Below, piece after piece: positions 46,587 to 54,765 of a stretch of 64,000 nt of DNA. A program made the translations under genes and the position numbers. Position 1 is the stretch's first letter, and each line of letters begins with the position of its first letter. The stretch comes from Glycomyces sp. NRRL B-16210. GTDB lineage: Bacteria; Actinomycetota; Actinomycetes; Mycobacteriales; Micromonosporaceae. A model generated the notes under the pieces. The model ran no database searches, was not told where the DNA came from, and saw only the letters and a list, made by a program, of their open reading frames with translations. Where the stretch lies: positions 124,001 to 188,000 of the forward strand of contig NZ_JOGR01000009.1 in NCBI RefSeq assembly GCF_000719515.1, given 5' to 3'.

Positions 46587-46690
46587 CCCCCAGGCCGGAT
46601 CGATTCCCCGACCGATTCCCTTACCGAATTCCCCAACCGGTTACCGACCCGATTCCTCGACCGATTCGCCGTCCGGTCTCCCTACCGGCA
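46587..46690 (+). repeat. Degenerate tandem repeats of about 16 bp
   Basis: Four to five imperfect units with the core CCGATTCC or ACCGAATTCC follow the 99-bp element directly. The units are too diverged to count exactly. The rest of the gap to pta shows no gene. Confidence 0.55.
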
Positions 46691-46805
46691 CAGCACCGAA
46701 ACGCTCGCTCACCGTCCGCAGTGCCCTCCTGCGGGCCCAAGCTCACAGGCGAAGCGCGGCGCAGATCACCTGCGCCGCGTGCACGGGGTGGATAGCGTTG
46801 GAGCC

Positions 46806-48905
46806 GTGGCTCAAAGTCTCTATCTCGCCAGTCTCGACCCCGGCAGCGGCAAGTCAGCCGTCGCCGTCGGCGTCATGGACCTGCTCACCCGACGCGCCGT
46901 CTCCGTCGCCGTCTTCCGACCCATCGTCCGCGACGAGCACGCCAGCGCGCCGCCCGCCGCCGACCCGTCCGGGCTCGGCCCCGAACGCGGCGGCGACCCC
47001 GTCATCACCCTCCTCCGCGACCAGTACCGCCTGACCGAACCCTACGAATCCTCGGTCGGCGTCACCTACAGCGACGTCCGCGCCGACGCCGACGCCGCCC
47101 TCACCCAGATCGTCGAGCGCTACCACGCGCTGGCCGAACGCCACGAGGTCGTCCTCGTCGTCGGCTCCGACTACTCCGACGTCGGCTCCCCGGTCGAGTT
47201 CACCTACAACACGCGCGTGGCCGTGAACCTCGCCTCGCCGATGCTCCTGGTCGTCACCGGCCACCGCAAGAGCCCTGCCGACATCGCCGCGGCCCTGCGC
47301 TTCGGCACCGCCCAGGCCGAGGCCGAGCACGCGACGGTCCTCGGCACGATCGTCAACCGCGTCGACCCCGCCGACGCCGACCTGGTCCGCGCCGCCCACC
47401 CCGGCATCGGCGTCATCGCCGAGGACCCGGCCCTCGAGGCGCCCACCGTCGGCGAGCTCATCGACGCGGCCGACGCGACGCTCATCTCCGGCGACCCCGA
47501 GGTCTTCACCCGCACCGTCGGCGACGTCGTGGTCGCCGCGATGACCCTCCCGAACCTGCTCCTGCGCCTCGCCGACGACAAGGCCGTGATCCTCCCCGGC
47601 GACCGCTCCGAGGTCCTCCTCGGGCTCCTCGCCGCCCACCAGGCCGAAGGCGCGCCGAGCCTCTCGGCGGTCTTCCTCACCGGCGGCATCCGGCCCGAAC
47701 CGCAGATCCTCGACATCGTCGCGGGCCTCGACTCGCGGCTGCCGATCGCCCTGGTGCAGCACGACACCTTCGACATGGCCAACCTCGTCGGCGACGTCGC
47801 CGGCTCGATCGCCGCCGGCGGCCAGGGCAAGATCACCCGCGCTCTGGAGGACTTCGCCGCAGGCGTCGACGGCGACGAACTGCTCGACCGGCTCGCGCTC
47901 ACCAAACCGACCGTGGTCACCCCGATCATGTTCGAGCACTCCATGCTGGGGCGCGCCAAGGCCCTCGACAAGCACATCGTGCTCCCCGAGGGCGCCGAGC
48001 CGCGCATCCTCAAGGCCGCCGAGATCCTCACCCGCCGCGACGTCGCCCGCCTGACCCTCCTCGGCGAGGAGTCCGAGATCCGCTCCCAGGCCGCGCAGCT
48101 CGGCGTCGACCTCGGCCGGGTCGCCATCCTCAACCCCGGCGACCACGAGATCCGCGAGCGCTTCGCGAAGGAGTACGCGCAGCTGCGCGCCCACAAGGGC
48201 GTCACCGCCGAAGCCGCCTACGACACCGTCGCCGACGTCTCCTACTTCGGCACCATGATGGTCCACACCGGCATGGCCGACGGCATGGTCTCCGGCGCCG
48301 TCCACACCACCGCCCACACCATCCGGCCCTCCTTCGAGATCATCAAGACCAAACCCGAAGTCGCCGTGGTCTCCTCGGTGTTCTTCATGTGCCTCGAAGA
48401 CCGCGTCCTCGTCTACGGCGACTGCGCCGTCAACCCCAACCCCGATGCCGAGCAACTGGCCGACATCGCGCTATCCTCTGCTGACACCGCCACCGAGTTC
48501 GGCGTGGAACCGCGGGTGGCGATGCTCTCCTACTCCACCGGCACCTCGGGCAGCGGCGAAGCCGTCGACAAGGTCCGGGCGGCCACCGAGATCGTCCGGT
48601 CCCGCCGACCGGGCCTCCCGGTGGAGGGACCGATCCAGTACGACGCCGCCGCCGACGCCGGCGTCGCGGGAACCAAACTGCCGCAGTCGCAAGTGGCGGG
48701 CAAGGCCACCGTCTTCATCGTCCCCGACCTGAACACCGGCAACAACCTGTACAAGGCCGTGCAGCGCTCCGCCGGGGCGATCGCGGTCGGCCCGGTGCTC
48801 CAAGGCCTGCGCAAGCCCGTGAACGACCTGTCGCGGGGCGCGACGGTGCCCGACATCGTCAACACTGTCGCACTGACCGCCATCCAAGCGAGCCAGACCG
48901 CCTGA
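46806..48905 (+). CDS. pta: Phosphate acetyltransferase, long form
   Basis: Interconverts acetyl phosphate and acetyl-CoA. This 699-residue form has an N-terminal P-loop/dethiobiotin-synthetase-like domain (about 1-220, LASLDPGSGKSAVAVGVMDLL), a DRTGG domain (about 225-345) and the catalytic PTA domain (about 370-690, with LPEGAEPRILKAAEIL, DGMVSGAVHTTAHTIRPSFEIIKT and FIVPDLNTGNNLYKAVQRSAGA). GTG 46806 is preceded by TAGCGT with a seven-base gap, so it is likely leaderless; an ATG at 46779 lacks support. ackA follows after 29 bases. Confidence 0.95.
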   Translation: MAQSLYLASLDPGSGKSAVAVGVMDLLTRRAVSVAVFRPIVRDEHASAPPAADPSGLGPERGGDPVITLLRDQYRLTEPYESSVGVTYSDVRADADAALTQIVERYHALAERHEVVLVVGSDYSDVGSPVEFTYNTRVAVNLASPMLLVVTGHRKSPADIAAALRFGTAQAEAEHATVLGTIVNRVDPADADLVRAAHPGIGVIAEDPALEAPTVGELIDAADATLISGDPEVFTRTVGDVVVAAMTLPNLLLRLADDKAVILPGDRSEVLLGLLAAHQAEGAPSLSAVFLTGGIRPEPQILDIVAGLDSRLPIALVQHDTFDMANLVGDVAGSIAAGGQGKITRALEDFAAGVDGDELLDRLALTKPTVVTPIMFEHSMLGRAKALDKHIVLPEGAEPRILKAAEILTRRDVARLTLLGEESEIRSQAAQLGVDLGRVAILNPGDHEIRERFAKEYAQLRAHKGVTAEAAYDTVADVSYFGTMMVHTGMADGMVSGAVHTTAHTIRPSFEIIKTKPEVAVVSSVFFMCLEDRVLVYGDCAVNPNPDAEQLADIALSSADTATEFGVEPRVAMLSYSTGTSGSGEAVDKVRAATEIVRSRRPGLPVEGPIQYDAAADAGVAGTKLPQSQVAGKATVFIVPDLNTGNNLYKAVQRSAGAIAVGPVLQGLRKPVNDLSRGATVPDIVNTVALTAIQASQTA

Positions 48906-48934
48906 GCCTGCGGCCGGCCGAGAGGGGAACTTCC

Positions 48935-50119
48935 ATGAGCGCACCGGTCCTGGTGATCAACTCCGGGTCCTCGTCGATCAAGTACCAACTGGTCGACGGC
49001 GAGACCCAGGAGGCGTCCACCTCAGGCCTGATCGAGCGCGTCGGACAGTCGGAGTCGACCCTCACCCACCGGCACGAGGGCGAGCGGACCGAACGGACCG
49101 AGCACCTCGCCGACCACGCCGCCGGGCTCGAGGCGATGGTCGCGGCCTTCGAGGAGCACGGCACGCCTCTGGCCGAGGCCGGGCTCATCGCCGTGGCCCA
49201 CCGCGTCGTCCACGGCGGCGAGCGGTTCGTGCAGCCGGTCGTCATCGACGACGAGGTCGAGCAGGCCATCGAAGGGCTCTCCTCGCTCGCGCCCCTGCAC
49301 AACCCCGCGAACCTGGAGGGCATCCGGGTCGCCCGCAAGCTCTTCCCGCGCCTGCCGCAGGTCGCGGTGTTCGACACCGCCTTCCACGCCACGGTGCCCG
49401 AGCGCGCCCACCTGTACGCGGTGCCGAACGCGTGGCGCGAGGAGCACGGGGTGCGCCGCTACGGCTTCCACGGCACCTCGCACGCGTACGTGTCACGAAA
49501 GGCCGCCGAGATGCTCGGCAGGCACCCCAAGGAAGTCAACGTGATCGTCGCCCACCTCGGGAACGGCGCCTCGGTGACGGCCGTGGAGCGCGGCCGCTCG
49601 ATCGACACGTCGATGGGCCTGACCCCGCTCGAAGGGCTCGTCATGGGGACGCGCTCGGGCGATCTGGACCCGGCGATCGTCTTCCACCTGCACCGCCGGA
49701 TCGGCGCTTCGTTCGCCGACCTCGACGCGGCGCTGAACAAGGAGTCGGGGATGCTCGCCCTCGCCGGCCAGATCGACATGCGCGCGATCGAGGCCGCGGC
49801 CCGCGAGGGGGACCGGGCGGCGCAGGTCGCCCTGGAGATCTACTGCTACCGCATCCGCAAGTACATCGGCTCCTACATCGCCGCGCTCGGCGGGGCGGAC
49901 GCGATCGCGTTCACCGCCGGGATCGGCGAGAACAGCGCCGAGGTGCGCGCGGGCGCGCTCGGCTCGCTCGTGGCCCTCGGCGTGCGGCTCGACGAGGCCG
50001 CGAACGCCGCCGGAGGGCCGATCATCTCGACGCCGGGCTCGCCGATCACCGTGATGGTCATTCCGACCAACGAGGAAGGCGAGATCGCCTCGCAGACAAC
50101 GGCACTGCTGCGCAACTGA
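48935..50119 (+). CDS. ackA: Acetate kinase
   Basis: Makes ATP and acetate from acetyl phosphate, reversibly. The ASKHA-fold markers are all present: VLVINSGSSSIKYQLVDG, the catalytic-loop DTAFHATVPERAHLYAVP, RRYGFHGTSHAYVS, IVAHLGNGASVTAVERGRSIDTSMGLTPLEGLVMGTRSGDLDP and FTAGIGENSAEVR. Length 394 is normal. GAGAGGGG lies before ATG 48935. It is co-transcribed with pta and, with the phosphoketolase at 35389, completes a phosphoketolase-acetate route. Confidence 0.97.
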   Translation: MSAPVLVINSGSSSIKYQLVDGETQEASTSGLIERVGQSESTLTHRHEGERTERTEHLADHAAGLEAMVAAFEEHGTPLAEAGLIAVAHRVVHGGERFVQPVVIDDEVEQAIEGLSSLAPLHNPANLEGIRVARKLFPRLPQVAVFDTAFHATVPERAHLYAVPNAWREEHGVRRYGFHGTSHAYVSRKAAEMLGRHPKEVNVIVAHLGNGASVTAVERGRSIDTSMGLTPLEGLVMGTRSGDLDPAIVFHLHRRIGASFADLDAALNKESGMLALAGQIDMRAIEAAAREGDRAAQVALEIYCYRIRKYIGSYIAALGGADAIAFTAGIGENSAEVRAGALGSLVALGVRLDEAANAAGGPIISTPGSPITVMVIPTNEEGEIASQTTALLRN

Positions 50120-50134
50120 GCGGCAATACCAGTC

Positions 50135-50800
50135 CTAAGTAGTGCAAAACGGGCACATGCAAGACCCCCGGTAACAACCCTGACACCGGGGTACGACAAA
50201 GGGGCCGCGATGGTCGTTCGCGGACATGCGAATGGTCGACGCGGTCCCAATGGTCGGCATCGCCGAAGGCACCGTAGTCTTCGGCCTCGCGAATGGACGC
50301 ATGCGAAGGGCGGACCGGGTTTCCCGGTCCGCCCTTCGACTCGCTGGCATGGCGGTCGGAGGTGCTAAGACGCCCCCGGCCAGAAGCTTGACGAGGGTCG
50401 TGTCCATGTCCACATAGCCCGATTCGCGGCCGCGGGGCACGAGGCTGTAGGCCCGGCGGAGGAAGCGCTGCACCACGCCGCGGTTGATCTCGAAGAGGGC
50501 GTTCCCGTCGGGCGAGGAGAGCGCCAGCGCCACCGACTCGCCGCGCGGCGTCGTCCACGGCCACACCCGCACGTCGCCGATGCCGGTGGGCTCCTCCAGG
50601 CCCTTCGCGAGCAGCTCGCGGGAGAAGGACCAGGCCACCTGGTCGGCGTCCGTGCCGTCCGGGTGGAACATGACGCAGACCGCGTAAGGGTCGTCCGGGT
50701 CGTATCGCAGACTCGCGCGCACACTCACCGTCGCGAAATCGGGCGCGACGAGCCGCATGGTGGTGCCGATATCGACGGTCGCCGATCGTGCCATGCTCAT
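50135..50800 (-). CDS. SsgA-like sporulation/cell-division protein with run-on tail
   Basis: Residues about 14-140 match the SsgA family (SALPs), actinomycete proteins that place FtsZ and wall synthesis during sporulation septation: ASLRYDPDDPYAVCVMF, VAWSFSRELLAKGLEEPTGIGDVRVWPW, FEINRGVVQRFLRRAYSLVPRGRES. Family members end near residue 140. Here the frame continues 75-80 residues, across a perfect hairpin at 50304-50338 and the 54-bp element, to a Cys-rich end (RCQGCYRGSCMCPFCTT). A stop in the +1 frame at 50365-50367 would end it at family length just before the hairpin, so a frameshift is likely. The start is ATG 50800. Confidence 0.8.
   Translation of the reverse strand: MSMARSATVDIGTTMRLVAPDFATVSVRASLRYDPDDPYAVCVMFHPDGTDADQVAWSFSRELLAKGLEEPTGIGDVRVWPWTTPRGESVALALSSPDGNALFEINRGVVQRFLRRAYSLVPRGRESGYVDMDTTLVKLLAGGVLAPPTAMPASRRADRETRSALRMRPFARPKTTVPSAMPTIGTASTIRMSANDHRGPFVVPRCQGCYRGSCMCPFCTT
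50145..50198. repeat. 54-bp hairpin element, copy B
   Basis: Same length as copy A at 42728, with 18 leading/central and trailing blocks conserved. The arms CCCCGGT (50165-50171 region) and ACCGGGG are perfectly complementary around a 12-base loop, and the arm differences from copy A keep pairing. It lies between the convergent ends of ackA and the SsgA-like core. Confidence 0.7.
50304..50338. terminator. Perfect 16-bp hairpin within the SsgA-like tail frame
   Basis: Arms 50304-50319 and 50323-50338 are perfectly complementary with a TTT loop. This is the expected position of the terminator of the SsgA-like gene, which supports the idea that its original stop lay before it. Confidence 0.75.
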
Positions 50801-51210
50801 AGCGTTACCCCCCAGTGTGCGACCGGCTCCCCCCGAAGCCGGTCGTCATTCCAGTTCGCCGCCGCACCGGAGAGCCGGATTCTCGGTCGCGAACAAGTCG
50901 TGATTCAGGTCTATCATTCAAGCCGTTGTGTCGTACGACGATCGGCAAGACCGAGCCCGGCGCGTTCCGTTGATTCAGGGGCAAAATCCCACAAAAGACC
51001 ACCATCAATCGTCCCTCGATGTCGTAATTACAACAACAGGCTTCACCCATTAGCGGTACTATTCCGCGTTCTCCGATGCGGGACCGCAATGGACCCGCGG
51101 GGTCGCCGCGCAAGGCCGCGGTGCAAGTCCGCAATTACGGGAGTGAGGTCCGGGGGCGTGCGGTGATAGCGTTTCACCCTACAACTCGGACTCCTCGGGA
51201 GGGGCGAACC
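50801..51210. other. Low-GC intergenic region between divergent genes
   Basis: No convincing gene. A 9-bp hairpin (50820-50828 with 50837-50845) lies close to the SsgA-like start. The part from about 50880 to 51070 is visibly richer in A and T than anything nearby. A TAGCGT hexamer at 51167-51172 is a candidate -10 for the methyltransferase gene at 51211. The region therefore probably holds two divergent promoters and possibly an untranslated RNA. Confidence 0.5.
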
Positions 51211-51879
51211 ATGGGTCAGGCGCAATGGACCGAAGTCGACGCATTCCTCGGCTCGCTGCTCGTCCGCGAAGACGAGGCGCTCGCCGAGGCGACCGCCGCC
51301 GCGCAGCGGGCCGGTCTGCCGCCGATATCGATCTCGCCCGCGCAGGGCAAGCTGCTGTACCTGCTGGCCAAGGTGCTCGGGGCGCGGCGGATCCTGGAGA
51401 TCGGCACGCTCGGCGGTTACAGCGCGATCTGGATGGCGCGGGCGCTGCCGGCGGACGGGCACCTCATCAGCCTGGAGTTCAGCCCGCGGCATGCCGAGGT
51501 CGCCAGCGGCAACGTCGCCCGGGCGGGTCTGGTGGGGACGGTGGAGATCCGCGTCGGGGACGCGGGCCAGAGCCTCCCGAAGCTGGCCGAGGAGCAGCCT
51601 GAGCCGTTCGACATGGTCTTCATCGACGCCGACAAGGGCGGGTATCCGGCCTATCTGGAGTGGGCGCTGAAGCTGACGCGGCCGGGCAGCCTCATCGTGG
51701 CCGACAACGTGGTCCGCGGCGGGGCGGTGGCCGATGGGCTCAGCCGCGACCCGAACGTGCGCGGCGTGCGGTCCTACCTGGAGAGCGTCGCGGCGCACCC
51801 GAACCTCGAGGGCACGGTCATGCAGACGGTGGGCGTGAAGGGCTACGACGGCCTCTCGATCGCCCGCGTCGTTGAGTGA
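51211..51879 (+). CDS. SAM-dependent O-methyltransferase (class I, CCoAOMT-like)
   Basis: A 222-residue methyltransferase of the Methyltransf_3 family. SAM-binding motif I is ILEIGTLGGYSAIWMA, the metal- and catechol-binding region is FDMVFIDADKGGYPAYLEWAL, and the second metal ligand region is LIVADNVVRGG. Members methylate catechols or caffeoyl-type hydroxyls with a divalent metal. GGGAGGGG lies before ATG 51211. The substrate is unknown. Confidence 0.9.
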   Translation: MGQAQWTEVDAFLGSLLVREDEALAEATAAAQRAGLPPISISPAQGKLLYLLAKVLGARRILEIGTLGGYSAIWMARALPADGHLISLEFSPRHAEVASGNVARAGLVGTVEIRVGDAGQSLPKLAEEQPEPFDMVFIDADKGGYPAYLEWALKLTRPGSLIVADNVVRGGAVADGLSRDPNVRGVRSYLESVAAHPNLEGTVMQTVGVKGYDGLSIARVVE

Positions 51880-51947
51880 CATGCTCACCGCACCGGTTTC
51901 GAGACGCGCGATGGCGGGCGCAGCCCGCCTCGCGTGCGGTTCGCCTC

Positions 51948-52027
51948 GAGATCGGTTAGCCATGCGACCGGTTGGCCGTGCGATCGGTTGGCCGTGCGAC
52001 TGGTCCGCCGGGCGATCGGTCCGCTGC
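51948..52027. repeat. Five 16-bp tandem repeats
   Basis: Units of the form GCGA(C/T)CGGTTGGCCGT start at 51948, 51964, 51980, 51996 and 52012. The second and third differ at one base, the others are more diverged. They lie just upstream of the second 99-bp element. Confidence 0.75.
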
Positions 52028-52090
52028 TCGACTGTCCCGCTGCGCCGCCGCGTTGTGTTGCAGGCGAACGATCCTCGGCTGTACGACACG

Positions 52091-52189
52091 TTCGGGTGAC
52101 ATGATCGGCGCGGGCGCCGGTTCTTGTCACACCCGCGCGCAAATATCGGACTTACCTTTCCCCGGGTGGGTGGGGGTTAGGGATGGCAA
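52091..52189 (+). repeat. 99-bp G-rich repeat element, copy 2
   Basis: The second copy of the element at 46488, in the same orientation. The G-runs here are GGG-T-GGG-T-GGGGG-TTA-GGG, a cleaner quadruplex motif than copy 1. It is bracketed by 16-bp repeats on the left and a heptamer array on the right. There is no gene from 51880 to 52499. Confidence 0.75.
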
Positions 52190-52200
52190 TAACGTCGCCG

Positions 52201-52276
52201 TGAGCCGTGAGCCGTGAGCCGTGAGCCGTGAGCCGTGAGCCGTGAGCCGTGAGCCGTGAGCCGTGAGCCGTGAGCC
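52201..52276. repeat. Heptamer array (TGAGCCG), about 11 copies
   Basis: About ten perfect TGAGCCG units plus a partial unit run without interruption. A perfect uninterrupted heptamer array is prone to slipped-strand change in copy number. It lies 12 bases after the 99-bp element and about 220 bases before the next gene. Confidence 0.9.
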
Positions 52277-52499
52277 CCGCGTGGGCCTCAGCTCGCGGCC
52301 GCCGGTGCTTCCTCGATCGCCGTTCCGATCCCAGCCGAAGCACCCGTGACCAGGGCTCACGTCCGCACCGCTCATGCACTCGCGTCCATGCCGTTCCCCA
52401 CCCCGACCGGGCGGTTTCCGGCCCGGGCCCGACGATCCGCGCGCATCGCCGGGTCGCGCCGCAGGTCGGGGCAGGGGTGGCGAGTAGGCTTGCTCCACC

Positions 52500-53804
52500 A
52501 TGTCAATGCCGGCGAATCCCATCACGCGGCGACTGGCCCTGCCGGGCTGGTCCGTCCTGCGCTTCGGTCTCACTCTCGTCGCCGGCGCCCTTCTGGTCGC
52601 CGCGATCATCACCGGCGCTCTGGTGGTGTTCTGGATCGGCATCCCCGTGGCCGTCGCCGTCTTCCTCGCCATACGGCTCTGGGCGAACTCGCAGCGGCGG
52701 ATCATAGGAGAGCAACTGGGCGTCCAGATCCCCGCCCCGTACCGGGTCCGGCCGAAGGCCCGGCTCGACCAGCAGGCCCTGTGGCTCGTCCGCGAGGCCG
52801 CGACCTGGCGCGACGTCGCCTGGCTCTCCATCGACGCGACCCTCGGGTTCCTCGTGAACCTGCTCTACCTCGGGGTCTTCGGCATCGCCGTCTACTACCT
52901 CGTGCAACCGCTGCTGCTGGTCACGATCTTCGAATCGGCGCCGATCCCGGTCGTCAACGACTTCGGGTTCTACGACTTCGACACCCCCGCCAAGACCCTC
53001 ATGCTGGTCCCGCTCGCGATCGCCTGCGGCGCCGCCTGGTGGCGCTGGGGCGAGCTGTTCCTGCGCTGGTACTCCCACCTCGGCGTGCTCCTGCTCGGCC
53101 CCACCTCGAAGGCCCTGCTGACCGCCCGCGTCACCGAGCTGCGCCAGTCCCGCGACCAGACCGCCGACCACGCCGCCGCCGAGCTGCGCCGCATAGAGCG
53201 CGATCTGCACGACGGCGCCCAGGCCCGCATCGCCGCGCTCAGCCTCACCCTCGGCATGGCCGAGGAGCTCCTCCACCACGACAAGCCCGAACAGGCCGCG
53301 TCGCTCGTCGGCGAGGCCCGCCAGGCCTGCTCCGACGCACTGGAGGAGATCCGCCAGCTCGTGCGCGGCATCCACCCGCCCGTGCTCGCCGACCGCGGCT
53401 TCACCGGCGCGCTCCAGGCCATGGCCCTCGACCACCCGCTGCCGGTGTCGGTCGTCGACCGGCTCGTCGACAAACTTCCGCAACCGCTCGAAGCGGCCGC
53501 GTACTTCGCGACGAACGAGGTACTCACCAACATCACCAAGCACGCCGAGGCCCGGCAGGTCCAGGTGATCGTCGGCCGCGCGGGCGACCGGGTCGTCATC
53601 GAGGTCCGCGACGACGGCCGCGGCGGCGCCGTCATCGCCCCCGGCGGCGGCCTCGACGGGGTCCGCAACCGCCTCGCGGCCTTCGACGGGACGCTCGACG
53701 TGGAGAGCCCCGAAGGCGGGCCGACGCTCGTCACCATGACCATCCCCGCCGCGACCGTCGACCGCGGCGGCGCCGATAATCCCGCCGAGGCCGCGGCCGG
53801 CTGA
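52500..53804 (+). CDS. Sensor histidine kinase with SpoIIE-type 'Sensor' membrane domain
   Basis: A 434-residue kinase. The N-terminal 195 residues match the membrane-embedded putative sensor domain common in actinobacteria: four hydrophobic segments and ALWLVREAATWRDVAWLSIDATLGF. HisKA_3 follows with RIERDLHDGAQARIAALSL (H237 phosphorylated) and the conserved RQLVRGIHPPVLADRGF, then HATPase (FATNEVLTNITKHA, GGGLDGVRNRLAAFDG). TAGGCT lies nine bases before ATG 52500. Its regulator follows after 56 bases. Confidence 0.9.
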   Translation: MSMPANPITRRLALPGWSVLRFGLTLVAGALLVAAIITGALVVFWIGIPVAVAVFLAIRLWANSQRRIIGEQLGVQIPAPYRVRPKARLDQQALWLVREAATWRDVAWLSIDATLGFLVNLLYLGVFGIAVYYLVQPLLLVTIFESAPIPVVNDFGFYDFDTPAKTLMLVPLAIACGAAWWRWGELFLRWYSHLGVLLLGPTSKALLTARVTELRQSRDQTADHAAAELRRIERDLHDGAQARIAALSLTLGMAEELLHHDKPEQAASLVGEARQACSDALEEIRQLVRGIHPPVLADRGFTGALQAMALDHPLPVSVVDRLVDKLPQPLEAAAYFATNEVLTNITKHAEARQVQVIVGRAGDRVVIEVRDDGRGGAVIAPGGGLDGVRNRLAAFDGTLDVESPEGGPTLVTMTIPAATVDRGGADNPAEAAAG

Positions 53805-53860
53805 ACCACCGGATCGCAGATCTCGCCGATCGGCCCGCCGACAACAACAGAGGAGCCCTG

Positions 53861-54502
53861 ATGGACGTCGTCCTCGCCGAAGACCACTCGCTGCTGCGCG
53901 ACGGCCTGACCCGGATGCTCGAGGCCCACGACTGCACCGTGGTCGAAGCGGTCGACAACGGGCCCTCCCTGCTCGCCGCGCTCCTCAAACACCGCCCCGA
54001 CGTCGCCGTGGTCGACATCCGCCTCCCCCCGACGTTCAAGGACGAGGGACTGCGCGCCGCCATCGAGGCCCGCCGCCACATCCCCGCCCTGCCGATCCTC
54101 GTGCTCTCCCAGTACGTCGAGCAGCTCTACGCCCGCGAACTCCTCGGCGACCGCCGCGGCGGCGTCGGCTACCTCCTCAAGGACCGCGTCTCCAACGTCA
54201 CCGAGTTCATCGAGGCCCTCCGCCGCGTCGCCGCCGGCGGCACCGCCATGGACCCCGAGGTCGTCGCCCGGCTCCTCGGCAGGCAGCAGAACCGGCTCGA
54301 AGCCCTCACCCCCAGGGAGCTGGAAGTCCTGGGGCTCATGGCGGAAGGGCGCACCAACGCCGCCATAGCCGCGAGCCTGTACGTCACCGAGAAGGCCGTC
54401 GGCAAGCACTCGGCGAACGTCTTCCGCAAGCTCGGCCTCGGACAGTCCGAAGACGACAACCGCCGCGTCCTCGCCGTCCTCGCCTACCTCGAGGACAACT
54501 AG
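53861..54502 (+). CDS. NarL/FixJ-type response regulator
   Basis: A 213-residue regulator with receiver domain (acidic pair E7-D8, phospho-acceptor D52, K in YLLKDRV) and LuxR helix-turn-helix (LTPRELEVLGLMAEGRTNAAIA...EKAVGKHSANVFRKLGL). GAGGAG lies before ATG 53861. It pairs with the kinase at 52500. A helically phased repeat array begins directly after its stop and may be its binding site, which would make the desaturase gene downstream a candidate target. Confidence 0.9.
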   Translation: MDVVLAEDHSLLRDGLTRMLEAHDCTVVEAVDNGPSLLAALLKHRPDVAVVDIRLPPTFKDEGLRAAIEARRHIPALPILVLSQYVEQLYARELLGDRRGGVGYLLKDRVSNVTEFIEALRRVAAGGTAMDPEVVARLLGRQQNRLEALTPRELEVLGLMAEGRTNAAIAASLYVTEKAVGKHSANVFRKLGLGQSEDDNRRVLAVLAYLEDN

Positions 54503-54504
54503 GT

Positions 54505-54564
54505 CCCGAACGGCCCCGAACGATCTTCACCGGGTCCGAACGATCCTGAACGATCTCGACCGCC
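54505..54564. promoter_or_regulatory. 10-bp phased repeat array (GAACGATC)
   Basis: GAACGATC occurs at 54518, 54538 and 54548, and GAACGGCC at 54508, all in register at 10 or 20 bp. Such one-turn spacing places every copy on one face of the helix, as in multi-site protein binding. It lies between the response regulator and the desaturase. Confidence 0.6.
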
Positions 54565-54640
54565 GCCGGTCCTGCCGCTCGCTCCCGTGCGGCCCTCGTG
54601 TCCGCTTCCGTACGGGATGCGAGCGGACCTCGGGTCCAAG

Positions 54641-54656
54641 GGGGGTGTACACCCCC
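54641..54656. promoter_or_regulatory. 16-bp perfect palindrome upstream of the desaturase
   Basis: GGGGGTGTACACCCCC is fully self-complementary and lies 110 bases before the desaturase start, a likely operator for a dimeric regulator. Confidence 0.6.
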
Positions 54657-54765
54657 TGCGACCCGGGGCAGCAATGGTCCGAAAAGCACTGATCCGCCCC
54701 ACTGCGCACGGAACCTCCAAAGGCGACGATTGAAGGGTCCGACGAAGCGAAGGCGAGGACGCGCG

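Noticed and set aside
50663..51166. 167-residue ORF between the SsgA-like and methyltransferase genes
   Set aside because: Composition is random, no start signal, and it overlaps the start of the SsgA-like gene.
52201..52276. Heptamer array as a CRISPR
   Set aside because: Units are 7 bp with no spacers and there are no cas genes.
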